DNA of 64,000 nucleotides from Sporisorium sorghi (taxonomy: Eukaryota; Basidiomycota; Ustilaginomycetes; Ustilaginales; Ustilaginaceae): the NCBI GenBank assembly GCA_023212695.1, contig JALCCG010000071.1:18857-82856 (forward strand). The letters are read 5' to 3'. The translations under genes and the position numbers were made by a program. The notes below the pieces were generated by a model. The model was not told the DNA's origin, did no database searches, and saw only the letters and a list, made by a program, of their open reading frames with translations. Positions within the stretch are counted from its first letter, which is position 1. Each line of letters opens with the position of its first letter. Positions 1 through 10,421 of this stretch are shown here, one piece after another.

Positions 1-1193
1 AAGAAAAACGCGACTGGCGACGCTACGTCTTCCTCTGGCTGCGCTACGCCCTCTTCGAAGAAATCGACACGCGCGACTATGATCGGACAAGAGAGATCTA
101 CAAGGCCGCCATCGCCGTCGTGCCGCACCGCCGCTTCACCTTTGCCAAGCTCTGGATCCAATACGCCCGCTTCGAAGTACGCCGGCTCGAGCTCACCACA
201 GCCCGAAAAATCATGGGCACCGCCATCGGCATGGCGCCCAAACTGAAACTCTTCAGCAGCTATATCGATCTCGAGCTTTCGCTCAAGGAGTTTGACCGGG
301 CGCGCAAGATCTACGAAAAGGCGCTCGAGTGGGATGCGACCAACTCGCAGACGTGGGTGCGCTTTGCGGAGCTCGAGAAGAACCTGTTCGATACCGAGCG
401 GGCACGGGCGCTGTTCGAGCTGGGCGTGGGGCAGGCCGAGAGTGCAGATGGGCTGGATATGCCCGAGATCGTGTGGAAGGCGTATATCGATTTCGAGTTC
501 GAGGAGCGCGAGTGGGGCAGGGTGGAGGCGCTGTACGAGCGGTTGTTGGATAAGAGCGGGCATGTGAAAGTATGGATTTCGTATGCGCTTTCCAAAATCA
601 ACCAGGCAACTGCGATGGACGAGGACGAGGACGAATCCGACTCGGAAGACGACGACGCAGACGCCGAAGCCTCCAAACGATCGCGCGAGCTGACCGCAGA
701 CGAGCAGCAAGCGCGCATCGCCCGCCGTGCCACACTCACCTCGGCGGCACGCGACATCTTCCAGCGCGCCTACGACAGCCTCAAATCACGCTCGCTCAAG
801 GACGAACGTGTCCTGCTACTCGAATCCTGGAAAACGTTCGAGCGCGAGCACGGGTCGCCCGCGACACTGTCGAGCGTCGAGGCCAAGTTCCCGCGGGTGG
901 TCAAGAAGCGCCGCCCCATCGCAGACGCAGGCGCAGCCGAGGATGGCGCGATGGAGGAGTACTACGACCTTATCTTCCCCGACGACGAGGAGAAGGGCAA
1001 GGGCGCATTCAAGCTGTTGCAGATGGCGCATGCTTGGCGTGCGGCTCAGGCGGCCAAGGAGCAGGCCGGACAGCAGCAGCAGCAGCCTGTCGAGCAAGAA
1101 GCGGACGCAGAGAGGCTCGATATCAGCATGGACGACGACGATGACGACCAAGTAGAAGAGGCACAGGACGAAGCACCCTCAGATGACGCATAA
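1..1193 (+). CDS. CLF1: Pre-mRNA splicing factor Clf1/Syf3 (Crooked-neck family), 5'-truncated by the window edge
   Basis: The reading frame is open from base 3, with no start codon needed at the edge, and ends at TAA 1191-1193, giving about 396 residues. The visible part is a series of HAT (half-a-TPR) repeats with the typical W..Y..FE and A..IYERAL pattern, for example [19 protein letters not shown] and WVRFAELEK. These match the C-terminal half of Clf1/Crooked-neck. In the family this protein is a scaffold of the Prp19-associated (NTC) complex in spliceosome activation, in the nucleus. Family members are about 680-780 aa, so roughly the first half lies upstream of the window. After the HAT array come an acidic linker ([13 protein letters not shown], coded near 619-660) and a Q- and D-rich tail. 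It converges on SET1 with only 75 bp between the stop codons. Confidence 0.93.
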   Translation, partial: EKRDWRRYVFLWLRYALFEEIDTRDYDRTREIYKAAIAVVPHRRFTFAKLWIQYARFEVRRLELTTARKIMGTAIGMAPKLKLFSSYIDLELSLKEFDRARKIYEKALEWDATNSQTWVRFAELEKNLFDTERARALFELGVGQAESADGLDMPEIVWKAYIDFEFEEREWGRVEALYERLLDKSGHVKVWISYALSKINQATAMDEDEDESDSEDDDADAEASKRSRELTADEQQARIARRATLTSAARDIFQRAYDSLKSRSLKDERVLLLESWKTFEREHGSPATLSSVEAKFPRVVKKRRPIADAGAAEDGAMEEYYDLIFPDDEEKGKGAFKLLQMAHAWRAAQAAKEQAGQQQQQPVEQEADAERLDISMDDDDDDQVEEAQDEAPSDDA

Positions 1194-1268
1194 ACACGCA
1201 TTCCCGCCTCAGCACACAGTGTCACACGCAATGCAATCCTACGACAAAAGCGATCACTTCCACTCGCC

Positions 1269-4200
1269 CTACAAAAACCTTCTGCACCCGGGCGAGCCAC
1301 ACAGACAAGGAATCGCATCTTCATCATCCGCCGACGACTGGAACTTGTAATCGTACGTCAGCTCCTCGCCCGCCCGAATCGGACTCTTTGCAAACAGCAC
1401 GATGCGCTTCTCCCCATTTAGCGTGAGGATCTTGGCGTTGCAGTTGGGCGTGCAGCAGTGGTTCATCAGCCGCGCAATGTTGCCCTTGTGCGTCGCATCC
1501 ACCACGAGATCGTCGTCGACGCGGAAGAGGTACGTCGAAAAGTTGCCCTGCCGCTCGTACTGCTTTTCGCGCTCGTCGGCGACCTGCTGCCGCACCACTT
1601 CGCCCACGTACTCGATCACCATGTCGCCTGCCGGAATAAACTCCATCGCATACAGACCCCAGTCGTGGATGGGCGACTTGGCGAATTTGAGCTGCTTCTT
1701 GCGCGTCCGGAGCTGGTTGAACTTGAAGATGTCCGTGTCCGTCGCTGTGTCGCGCTTGTGCTGCTCGATGCCCAGCACCAAACGGCGCGAGTCGGCGCGG
1801 TTGTTGCGCGCCGATTGATGCACCTGCGCGTTGCTGCCCGTGTCAACGTCCTCGGTGGCCTTGTTGCGATCCGGGAGGTGCATCGCTTTCTGCTCCGGCG
1901 GGATGCGATAGTATCCTTCGGTCCTCGCTGAGCCCGTCGAGTGCTTGGGGATCCCTCCGGCTGCCAACGCCTGCTCCTCGGCTTCGGCTTCCAGCTCCAC
2001 CTCGTCTGGTAGCGTCTCTTCACTGGCTAGCTCGCCCGTCTGTTCGAGATGCTCGAGCGCCAGACGCAAGAAGTGGCAGTCTTCGCTGTCCTCCACCAGG
2101 CCGGCTTCGAACGGATCAGCTGGGATTGCCTTGACCCTTGCAGATGCTTTGGCCGGTCTGGACTTGGTCTTGCCTGCTTTGGCTGGAACATCGGTCTCCG
2201 GAGTGGCTGTCTCGTCACGCTGTTCAGAATCAGCGTCTGCTTCGGAGGGTGTGCCCTCGACCTTGACGCCTTTTCGCGCAGGAGTTGCACCCTTCTTCTT
2301 GCTTGCAGGTGCAGATCTGGCCTTGGAGCCCTTCTTGCTCTTTGCATCGGCGTGTACGTCCACCTGGTCTGCTGCGACGGGCTCGACAGACGCAGAGACA
2401 GACCTCGAAGTCGAGTCTCTCTCTGTTGGCGCTGCTTCGTCTGAGTCGGCTCCCTCGTCTGCTGAGTCGAGCAGCCAGGCTGCCGCACCGCGCTTCTTCG
2501 TGCTCGACTTGGACCGCGCACTACTGTCACGACGAGCAGCAGACTTCGAACCTCGTCTCGTATCGTCACTTTCGTCTTCAGAACTGGAGACCTCCCTGAC
2601 GCGCTGAGATCGCGACTTGTGTGCTGTTTCGCGCTCGCTCTTGGTCCCCGACAGATCTCTCTTCTTCTTTGAAGCCGACGTGTCTGCGTCGGATGCCTTT
2701 TTGGGCTTGGCGCTCGCCAGCTTGCGGAAGGACGGGAGGCGCGATTCGCCGTCGGCCCCGGACGTCATCCTGACGCCATTCAACGCACCCAAAGGCACAA
2801 GAGGCTTCTTAAGCATCGCCTTGGCCAAAGTCTGGCCACCTTCGCGATCTGGTTGGAGGTATGCAGCCACATGGGGTTTGACCACTCGGCTCTTGACATC
2901 GCGGACAAAGGTGTCGACGAGCTCCTTTTGCAGCAAGCGGAAGACAGCTTCCTGAAGCTCGGCTGCCGTCCAGTCGCGCTTCTGCCTCTCGTCATTCGTG
3001 AGCGGACGCACGCCAGTATTCATCTTCTTTGTCGGCTGTTCAGCGGCCGCAGCGGTCGGAACCGGCCCCTTCGATGACATCGTGCTCGCCTGTCCGTTTT
3101 GCGTTGCTGCCGAACGTTTGGGAAGCACACCTCTCACGTCGACTTGAAGTGTGTAACCTCCGACCAAGAGCGTCTCGTTGACAAATTTGCAATTATTGGC
3201 TGCGCTGCTGCTGTAGAAAGCAGCGTAGAAGCCGTCATCGCCTTCTTTGACCCAGATGGGTTCGGTGCTACGCAGCTGAGCTTCCACAGACTCGAGATCG
3301 ACTTGGTAGCTCTTAGGCCTGGGAATGAAGACGTACGCCCATCCTGTCTCTCGCAGACTGTTCTTGATCTCTTCGGACGATTGCTTGGGCTCCTTGCGCA
3401 CCTCGGTCCGGTCTGCTGGTGGGTGCCGCGGGTCTCGATCGATGTTGGGCTTGCCGGAGTACGAACCGTGCCTATCAATGTCGCGCCGACGACGCTGCGG
3501 ATCAGAGGAAGAGGACCTCTTGTCATCCTCGTACCGCGATAGACCATCTTCGTAGCTTGATCGGTACCGCGATTGAGAGGACGTCGAACGTTCAGAGTTG
3601 TGCGCGTTCGCACGCACAGAGGGCGAGGACGGGGCTGCATTCGCCAAGGCTCGGGGTCCGCGGGGAATTTCGGGCGGAGGCATGTTCGGCTTGGCCGCAC
3701 TCGGTGTGGCGGGCGAGCTGCTGATACGTGCAGCAGGAGCAACAGCAGCAGGAGCAGGTGCTGGAGCGGCGGCGCGTCGCATCTTTGCTTCAAGTTCATC
3801 TTGAGCTGCGAGCGTTTCCTTGACCTTTTGCGCGAGCACTTCCCCATCTCGATCGAGAAGAGCCTGGACACGGGTGGGCCCAATCAGACAGCCAGACAGT
3901 TTGAGCTTTGCTGCTTTTGCAGCCATGGCACCGTTCTGCGGCTCCTGTCCCGCAGGTGCATTGTCGAGAGGTTTGCCGTGCTCATCCAAGTCGTGAGCAA
4001 ACGTGATGCGGAAGATGCCGATGCTCTGACCCGTTTTGGGACTAAGCTCGAGCTTGGAAGACTCGATGCGACCGTGCTGGACGACGTGAACGAGGATCTG
4101 GCTGGGCGTCAATCTGGCGGCGAGGTTGGTCAAGACGAGGTTGCGTGGGGGCGGCAGCGGCTTTTCGCCGACCGAGTTGGAGTCCCACTTGAACTTGGCT

Positions 4201-5609
4201 GTGTAGAGGGCGTTGCGAGAGTGAGGCATCTTGACATGGCGGCGAGGGTCTGCGGTGATGGCGTCGATGGCATTCTTGTCCGCCGCTGATTTGAAGACGG
4301 TACGTACACCCTCTTTGAACGAAGACGTTGCCATCCAATTCTTGCCTCTGACTTCCGGAGGCAGCTCGTGTGGAAGCTGGATATGACCAAAAGACCGTTT
4401 GACCACAGCTTGAGCTTCCATCTGCGGGCGGGTTGATGTCGCGTCTTTCTGGTTGGATGTTGGAACGGGAGATTTGGAGCGTGAATCGTTTACTGCTTCC
4501 GCTACCTTGGATGCGATGGAAATCCAACCGCGTCTTGCGGAGCTGTTGGAAGGCGCAGGATCGGAACGAGAAGATGTTGTCGTAGCACCATTGGGCGCTG
4601 ACGATTTGCCAATGACAGTGTCGTCGTCCCGTCGTGAGCGAGGCGATTTGGCATCCTGGCTTGTCTTGGGAATCGGCAGCCGAAGCTCCTCTCGATTGCG
4701 ATCAACATGGGAAGGTTTGGCAGTGTCTGTCGTGGAACTGTCGCGACTTTCTGATCCGTTTGGCTTCGAAACGGGCGCCTTTGGCTCAGCCTTGCGCTTG
4801 AGAAGCTTGCCGTCGTCCCCATTGCCGTTGGGCTGAGTCGTCCGATCGTCGTCCTTGGTCGAGTGGGAGCGTGATGCGGCTGCTGAGGAGCGGTTCTCCT
4901 CCTTCTTGTCTGCTGCATGCGATCTAGCTGGACTGCGCTCTCGTCTTTGATCGCGATTTCGCTCCGGACTCGGATCTCGACGTCGATCACGACTTGGATC
5001 CCTTTCGTCGCGCCTGCGGCTTCGGTCTTGGTCATCTCGATGACGCCTGCTCCCGTCAGAGTCATCGCGTCGGGGCCGGTCATCATCGTGGTCTCTATGT
5101 GATGCTAAGCTTCTGCGACTGCTGTGTGCACGCGAGCGGTCCGAGTCGCGAGATCGCCATGATTCGGTGTCGCTGTGACGCTTCCAGCTCGAGCTGCTGT
5201 GCGAGTGCGCATCATATGCATGATAAGAACTGCTGCTGTTATAAGCTCTGGTTGGACTGGGCGAACTATGTCGCTGTTCATGTCTCGAGGAATCAGATGA
5301 GTGATATGACCTGGAGCTGAGAGAATCACGATAGGAGGAATCGTGGTGACTACGAGGAGGAGGAGATCGCGCACTGTGTGAGTAGTAATGGCCATCGCGG
5401 TCTCGAGAGTCGTACGTGGAATGTGACGAACGGCGGGAGTCGTCATCACGTCTGCGCCTGTCGTGATCTCGGTGAGTGCTGTAACGCCTCTCCTCTGGTG
5501 AATCTGGCTTCCGATCAGGTCTACTTGATCTGGAGTGCGATGATACATGCTCGGGCCGCCTGGACGATGACGCCGAGGCATAGCCTTCGTAGTGAGATGA
5601 GGAAGGCAT
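1269..5609 (-). CDS. SET1: Histone H3-lysine-4 methyltransferase Set1 (COMPASS catalytic subunit)
   Basis: Single-exon gene of 1446 aa. The C-terminus is a complete SET domain (about residues 1300-1446) with GLYAMEFI, the S-adenosylmethionine pocket motif LMNHCCTPNC, the catalytic tyrosine motif LTYDYKF, and a cysteine-rich post-SET end (PCLCGSPGCRRFL). An N-SET region precedes it (about 1160-1300, including SARTEGYYRI). An RRM-like domain lies near 485-575 and a second RRM-associated module near 750-826. This order (RRM, N-SET, SET, post-SET) is that of fungal Set1, which methylates H3K4 at active promoters within COMPASS. The first ~280 residues are unusually rich in Arg-Ser, Asp and His, like an SR-protein tail. 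The ATG at 5607-5609 is the first in frame. It is convergent with CLF1 and divergent from VPS29. Confidence 0.95.
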   Translation of the reverse strand: MPSSSHYEGYASASSSRRPEHVSSHSRSSRPDRKPDSPEERRYSTHRDHDRRRRDDDSRRSSHSTYDSRDRDGHYYSHSARSPPPRSHHDSSYRDSLSSRSYHSSDSSRHEQRHSSPSPTRAYNSSSSYHAYDAHSHSSSSWKRHSDTESWRSRDSDRSRAHSSRRSLASHRDHDDDRPRRDDSDGSRRHRDDQDRSRRRDERDPSRDRRRDPSPERNRDQRRERSPARSHAADKKEENRSSAAASRSHSTKDDDRTTQPNGNGDDGKLLKRKAEPKAPVSKPNGSESRDSSTTDTAKPSHVDRNREELRLPIPKTSQDAKSPRSRRDDDTVIGKSSAPNGATTTSSRSDPAPSNSSARRGWISIASKVAEAVNDSRSKSPVPTSNQKDATSTRPQMEAQAVVKRSFGHIQLPHELPPEVRGKNWMATSSFKEGVRTVFKSAADKNAIDAITADPRRHVKMPHSRNALYTAKFKWDSNSVGEKPLPPPRNLVLTNLAARLTPSQILVHVVQHGRIESSKLELSPKTGQSIGIFRITFAHDLDEHGKPLDNAPAGQEPQNGAMAAKAAKLKLSGCLIGPTRVQALLDRDGEVLAQKVKETLAAQDELEAKMRRAAAPAPAPAAVAPAARISSSPATPSAAKPNMPPPEIPRGPRALANAAPSSPSVRANAHNSERSTSSQSRYRSSYEDGLSRYEDDKRSSSSDPQRRRRDIDRHGSYSGKPNIDRDPRHPPADRTEVRKEPKQSSEEIKNSLRETGWAYVFIPRPKSYQVDLESVEAQLRSTEPIWVKEGDDGFYAAFYSSSAANNCKFVNETLLVGGYTLQVDVRGVLPKRSAATQNGQASTMSSKGPVPTAAAAEQPTKKMNTGVRPLTNDERQKRDWTAAELQEAVFRLLQKELVDTFVRDVKSRVVKPHVAAYLQPDREGGQTLAKAMLKKPLVPLGALNGVRMTSGADGESRLPSFRKLASAKPKKASDADTSASKKKRDLSGTKSERETAHKSRSQRVREVSSSEDESDDTRRGSKSAARRDSSARSKSSTKKRGAAAWLLDSADEGADSDEAAPTERDSTSRSVSASVEPVAADQVDVHADAKSKKGSKARSAPASKKKGATPARKGVKVEGTPSEADADSEQRDETATPETDVPAKAGKTKSRPAKASARVKAIPADPFEAGLVEDSEDCHFLRLALEHLEQTGELASEETLPDEVELEAEAEEQALAAGGIPKHSTGSARTEGYYRIPPEQKAMHLPDRNKATEDVDTGSNAQVHQSARNNRADSRRLVLGIEQHKRDTATDTDIFKFNQLRTRKKQLKFAKSPIHDWGLYAMEFIPAGDMVIEYVGEVVRQQVADEREKQYERQGNFSTYLFRVDDDLVVDATHKGNIARLMNHCCTPNCNAKILTLNGEKRIVLFAKSPIRAGEELTYDYKFQSSADDEDAIPCLCGSPGCRRFL

Positions 5610-6382
5610 CTCGAGCCTATGATAGCGGTGTCAACTCAGACAGCGAGGCTGCGTGGGTCTATCGCAGTGTTCTGGCTGGCGTCATTGGTATGGATAGCTG
5701 CAAAGAGTGTGAAGAGGGGAGCCAGTGCTTTCGCCCACGAGTCGCCCAGCCTCGACTTTGTGTGTATGCGATTGTTGCACCGTGAGAAGGAGCGGCTGAG
5801 TCGAGTCTGACGGTGAGGAAGTGTCGAGGGTGATGATGATGGTGATGTTGGTGATGACGGAGAAGAGCTGGGCCTTGGCAATCACAGAATGGCAACGCAG
5901 AAAGTCCCCGCAGAGAGGCGGCCAAGTCGTGTGTCAATTCTGATTCGGCAGTCACAGTGACAGAGAGAGTCAAGAGTTGCTGCGCGCTTGGCCCACGTCC
6001 ATCACATCTGCGTGTGACTGAGACCCTTTTTCTCGACGCGCTGCGCTCTGCTGCGACGCTTTTTCATTCTTGTCGCTGCTCAGAAGGAGGGCAAAAGGCA
6101 AAGAAGAATTGCCAATTTCAAGCAAAAAAAAAAAAAAAAAAAAAAAGGGTCGACCCGACAGACGCGAAGCCAAGGCGAATTTTGCTCGTTGTTAAGTTTC
6201 ACTGCGTCAGGGCCACGCTTTGGCTGCTGATGGCCCCAGCGTGTGTTTGCGTTGCTGTTGCGTTGCTGCTGCTGGTCTCGACTCCACATCAGGAGCCTCT
6301 CACCGACGACCATCCAACCGTCTTCGACCTCTCTTGTCTCACAATCATCAGCTCGAACACTACGTAGAAACGCCGGCTCACC
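5610..6382. promoter_or_regulatory. Divergent intergenic region SET1 / VPS29
   Basis: This 773-nt spacer separates the diverging starts of SET1 and VPS29 and must hold both promoters. It contains GAT/GGT triplet runs near 5825-5870 and a 23-nt A-tract at 6124-6146. No open frame here looks coding; the ones present are low-complexity readings of the repeats. Confidence 0.6.
6124..6146. repeat. Poly(dA:dT) tract, 23 A
   Basis: Uninterrupted A run 237 nt before the VPS29 start codon. Such tracts exclude nucleosomes in yeasts; that role here is inference. Confidence 0.85.
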
Positions 6383-7279
6383 ATGTTGGTCCTCGTGATC
6401 GGCGACCTTCACATCCCCTTCCGCGCCCACGATCTACCAGCCAAGTTCAAAAAGCTTCTCGTCCCCGGCAAGATCCAACAGATCATCTGCACCGGCAATG
6501 TGTGCAACACCGACTACTTGCACTACCTTCGCACTATCGCAGGAGACGTTCATCTCGTCAAGGGTGACTACGACGACAACCCACACTTTCCCTCCAGCCT
6601 AATCCTCAACCATCCGCCACTTCGCATCGGCGTGCTGCATGGTCATCAGGTGGTTCCAGCGGGTGACACGCAGTCTCTAGCTGCCGTGGCGAGAGCTATG
6701 GACGTCGACATTCTCCTCACAGGACATACGCATCGGTTCGAGGCATTCGAGCTCGAGGGTCGTTTCTTTGTCAATCCGGGTAGCGCAACTGGCGCTTGGC
6801 ATCCAACTTGGCCCTTGAGAGATCCGGCCTCTGTAGCGACTCTGGCGGAGAAGGCGGCTGCAAAGGCGAAAGAGGACGCTGCTGCTGCTGAAAAGAAGGG
6901 AGACAAGAAAGCGGACGACGCAAAGGCAAAGAAGAACGCAAAGGCGTCTGATAGCAAGAAGAGCGACGACACTTCTAAGGACAAGACGTCCGACCCCAAG
7001 GACGGCGAGAAAGGCGAGGACGGCAGTGAGGACGCAGACCAAGAGGAAGAGGCAAATGAGGCTCCAGCGCCTGTGCCTAGCTTTGCTTTGCTTGACATTC
7101 AGGGTGCGGTCGTCGTCACGTACGTCTACCAGCTCATCGACGGCGACGTCAAGGTGGAAAAGATCGAATATCGAAAGAACCTCGACAGCAACTCATTGGC
7201 CTTGCAACGAGGCGCATCCGCGGGTGCCGCTGCCGTAGGCGCCTCAGGTACAGCCTACGGTCAATATGGCGGACGATAG
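6383..7279 (+). CDS. VPS29: Retromer subunit Vps29 with a large charged insertion
   Basis: 298 aa. The N-terminal part (1-140) is the metallophosphoesterase-like fold of Vps29, with [27 protein letters not shown] and [12 protein letters not shown] at the usual positions. The C-terminal strand region (232-265: [30 protein letters not shown]) is also canonical. Vps29 pairs with Vps35 and Vps26 in the retromer coat that returns cargo from endosomes to the Golgi. Between the two halves, about residues 147-230 form a Lys/Asp/Glu/Ala-rich low-complexity insertion absent from the ~180-aa animal protein; budding-yeast Vps29 is also enlarged. A short Gly/Ala tail follows 270. The start is the ATG directly after an A/C-rich leader (ctcaccATG). 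No intron is needed. Confidence 0.95.
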   Translation: MLVLVIGDLHIPFRAHDLPAKFKKLLVPGKIQQIICTGNVCNTDYLHYLRTIAGDVHLVKGDYDDNPHFPSSLILNHPPLRIGVLHGHQVVPAGDTQSLAAVARAMDVDILLTGHTHRFEAFELEGRFFVNPGSATGAWHPTWPLRDPASVATLAEKAAAKAKEDAAAAEKKGDKKADDAKAKKNAKASDSKKSDDTSKDKTSDPKDGEKGEDGSEDADQEEEANEAPAPVPSFALLDIQGAVVVTYVYQLIDGDVKVEKIEYRKNLDSNSLALQRGASAGAAAVGASGTAYGQYGGR

Positions 7280-7459
7280 CTTTTTTCATCAGAACCATTG
7301 CAATCAAGATACCAGCTCGTCACAAATCGTCAAGCTTCAGCTTCTTCTCGCCATGATGCGGCGGAGTAGTCCTTTTGATTGAGTACAAATACAATGATGC
7401 GAGATTCAAGAGGTGAGATGCTGTAGAGCAGGCAAGGAGAGGCAGCGCTGCTCTACGGA

Positions 7460-7879
7460 TCATTTTGCTGGTTGAATGAGGGTCTGAACAGATGGAAGCA
7501 GTGGGAAGAAGGGGGATTGTCAGCAAATATCATATGACAGGAGAAGCATCGATGATGCACTTACGATGTTGTCGCCTTTCAACAAGATGCGCCCGAGCTC
7601 TACGCGCTTGTTGTCCTTCTTTGTCCACACCTCCTCTGCATCCGCCAATGTGACGTTCATGAACTCGTCAAATCCCTGTGATCATCAAATGAACGGTCAG
7701 CAATTGCGTTTTCAGGCACAGTATATCCATGGAGACGTTCACTGTCCACTCACAATGATCTTTCCCTCGATGCGAAAGTCGACATTGTCGTACAGCCATA
7801 GCGAGACTCTTGTCTGTTGCTGCAGGTGTCGAAAGATGATGTTGATCGGCTGCACCGATACCTTGCTTCGGCCTGACAT
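7460..7879 (-). CDS. SME1: Small nuclear ribonucleoprotein SmE, three exons
   Basis: Spliced product of 86 aa. Exon 1 is 7879-7754 (42 codons, starting [16 protein letters not shown]), exon 2 is 7675-7565 (37 codons, starting [17 protein letters not shown]), and exon 3 is 7483-7460 (TLIQPAK then stop). The introns are 78 nt (GTGAGT..CAG) and 81 nt (GTAAGT..CAG), both in phase 0. The joined protein shows the Sm1 motif ([26 protein letters not shown]) and Sm2 motif ([14 protein letters not shown]) of SmE, matching the human end GDNITLLQ. SmE is one of the seven Sm proteins on U1, U2, U4 and U5 snRNAs. The last exon codes for only seven residues plus the stop, so single-frame searches miss the gene. 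It is divergent from ARL1. Confidence 0.95.
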
Positions 7880-8771
7880 TGTGGATCTGGCGTATGCGTC
7901 CTCAGCCTCTGTTCTGAGAGTGACGCTGTCTTCGTTGTCGGTATTCGAGGTTCTGACCCTCTTGCTTTGCTAGCAAGCGTGATGAGGGTATCCTGCAGAA
8001 ATCGACCCAATGTCTCGATGCGATGCGCTGTAGGCCTTTCAGTGATGGATAGTCGGCGCCGTACGTTGCTGCTGATCTGTCGCGAGGATGTCTGTTGTCT
8101 GGTTGAGATGGTGAAAGGCGTCGATGGTGTCGCAAGCAAAGGTTGAATCTTCGAAAGTGACTGTCAAAAGAGAAACTCGAAGACCGCGAATTGCAGCAGC
8201 CATCACGTGTAAATCTCTCAGAATCGGGCGTTTTCCTTCCAGCCGAATCAGAGATCTCACCAGCAAGCAATTCAGATTTTAGCAAGCTGTCGCTGTTCGC
8301 TGCGCTGCGCTCGGGTCATCATGCAACGTCGACCTTTCCCCCTGCAAGCGCCGTGCATGACGGACCAACGCTTCCGTGTCCACTTTTCGCCTCCTTCGCC
8401 GAGCCTTGTTCTTCTTCCCACCGACATCGTTGCTTCTTGCGAACGAATAGCTGTTCACCTTCAGGCGCAGACCACTCGCAAGGCCAGCCACACACCGAAC
8501 CACGAGAAGCTCGAGCGGTTTCTGCACAAGCACGACTTCAGGGGAACTCCAGACGAGCAAACACTTCTCAGGCTCCGACCAAACGAATTTGCATACTGGG
8601 CTTCCTACCATAGCTATTTGGCAACATAGAGACCGACGGTAGGCTAGCCGGCACCTGTACTCTCGGTAGCACTACTCAGGCTCGACGTTCACACAGCGTA
8701 AGAAGGGGTGCACTCTCTACAGTCCGCCGGTTTACCACGAGCATCGAGCCAGAGGTTGACACGCTGCCAAG
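7880..8771. promoter_or_regulatory. Divergent intergenic region SME1 / ARL1
   Basis: 892 nt between the two diverging starts. A 102-codon plus-strand frame at 8321-8629 has no recognisable motif and no splice-supported extension, so it is not called. No long homopolymer or repeat is visible. Confidence 0.5.
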
Positions 8772-9489
8772 ATGGGTGTCACATTCTCGTCCATGTTCTC
8801 CAAGTTGGCGTTTTGGAACAAGAACGAAGAGGTTAGGATATTGATGCTGGGTCTCGACAGCGCCGGTAAGACGACCATCTTGTACCGGCTGCAGATCGGA
8901 GAGGTGGTCTCCACCATTCCCACGATCGGCTTCAACGTAGAGACAGTCTCGTACAAGAACATCAAGTTCCAAGTTTGGGACCTCGGCGGACAGACATCGA
9001 TTAGGTAAGTAGCGTGCGCTGCGACAATGTGGCAGGCTCATTGTGACTGACGTTCCCACCCTCACCTTGATCTTCTGCAGACCATACTGGCGATGCTACT
9101 ACGCCAACACGGCAGCAATCATCTATGTGATCGACGCGTCGGATACAGAAAGACTCGGCACAGCAAAGGCGGAACTGCTGGCCATGCTTTCAGAAGAAGA
9201 GCTCAAGGACTCGAAGCTGCTGGTGTTTGCCAACAAGCAGGATCTGCCCGGTGCACTAGACGAGGGTCAAGTCAGCGAAAAGCTCGGGCTGAGCGAACTC
9301 AAGGACCGCCAATGGTCGATACACAAGTGCTGTGCAACAAAAGGCGAGGGGCTGGAAGAGGGCCTTGACTGGTGAGTGTGATTGAAACCAAGACAACAGG
9401 AGTTTTTGGATCGCTTTGCTAACTGCCTTTTGCTCCCGACTTGCTCTTCATTGATCCTCAGGCTCGTCAATACATTACAAACCAAGTGA
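8772..9489 (+). CDS. ARL1: Arf-like GTPase Arl1, three exons
   Basis: Spliced product of 183 aa. Exons are 8772-9004, 9081-9371 and 9462-9489; introns are 76 nt (GTAAGT..CAG) and 90 nt (GTGAGT..CAG). Visible motifs: Gly2 for N-myristoylation, P-loop GLDSAGKTT, switch [11 protein letters not shown], switch [23 protein letters not shown] and [21 protein letters not shown] is the Arl1 version; Arf1 has DVGGQDKIRPLWRHYF. Arl1 recruits GRIP-domain golgins and other effectors to the trans-Golgi. The final exon supplies only LVNTLQTK. The exon 1/2 junction splits the Arg codon of SIRPYW. Family fit across both junctions makes the model secure. Confidence 0.96.
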
Positions 9490-9899
9490 AAGGCTCTCCG
9501 ATACCCAAGCAAGAGGGCGATCTCTACGTTCTGGCTCATCTCTTCACGACGGCCAGTCGAGGGATCCATTTGACTGCATCCAATACAGTTTGTGCTTCAA
9601 GATTCGCTCGCTTTGGGACTTGTGCTTTCTTGCTTTGCACCGAAGCTTGCTGCCTGAGATATTGAGCACTCAGTCGGACGATGACGAGTTTGATGTCTTG
9701 CATAAAGAGACTGGTGGTCAAGTGAGTGTGCAGCGTGAGCGCAGATCAGGACCCTTCAAAGGCGATTTTCCGCCAGACCAAAAATAGGCGACTTCGCTGC
9801 ACACGGACCAGTCTCGCTAAATTTCTTGACTCTGATCGTTCTCTCAAGCAACTCGATACTTGCGACCAACTCATCCCGCTAAGTTATCGGCATACGACG
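9490..9899. other. Intergenic, ARL1 3' end to the next gene
   Basis: 410 nt between two plus-strand genes. An open frame continues upstream of the next start (from about 9726) but without a convincing ATG context. Nothing else recognised. Confidence 0.4.
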
Positions 9900-10421
9900 A
9901 TGCAGTCAACATCGGAAGGCATCGCAGCAGCAGCCATGTCGGGCGCCGATCTGGGCGCTAAAGCCAACAAGAACTCGAGCACTGGCGCACTGGGCAACAA
10001 CGGCTTCGACGCTGCCGAGGCGGAAGCATGGATGCAAAGCAGATGGAAGGCCGTGCACTCGAGTACGACGGACAAGAGGATTCCAGAGGCTCGTAAGTTG
10101 TCTGCCGTGGAAGCGTTTAGCCGATGATGGATTGCGGACTAACAAACAGCGTATGATGTCTCTTCGATGCTGCCTTTGCATTCTACAGAGAGGCCGCAAG
10201 TGTACAAGGCGGCACCGGGCGCTTCTGGATCTGCATGGGGACCAAACAAGAGTAAGTTGCTTCGATTCGACTTGGTCACTCTCCTTGCGTTGCGGAAAGG
10301 ATGCTGATGAACACCTTCGCCCGTGATCGCATCCGTTGATGGAACAGAGACCATCAATGAGAGGTTCGCAAGTGACTTGCTCAAAGCGTCCACAGCAACG
10401 GCAGCTAGTGCAGGTCGCTAG
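9900..10421 (+). CDS. Small protein of unknown function, three exons
   Basis: Not recognised. The spliced model gives 122 aa: exon 1 9900-10092, intron 57 nt (GTAAGT..CAG), exon 2 10150-10251, intron 96 nt (GTAAGT..CAG), exon 3 10348-10421 ending in TAG. Both donors are perfect GTAAGT and frame is kept through all exons, which supports a real gene. The N-terminus is Ala/Ser/Gly/Asn-rich. The middle has AWMQSRWKAVHSS, exon 2 carries YDVSSMLPLHSTERP and SAWGPNKK, and exon 3 TINERFASDLLKAS. No signal peptide or membrane segment is visible. A second Met at residue 13 (MSGADLGAKANK) is an equally good start. It may be a conserved smut-fungal protein; no function is proposed. Confidence 0.6.

Noticed and set aside
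8321..8629. 102-codon frame in the SME1/ARL1 divergent promoter
   Set aside because: No recognisable family, overlapping frames on both strands, and it sits where the ARL1 promoter should be.
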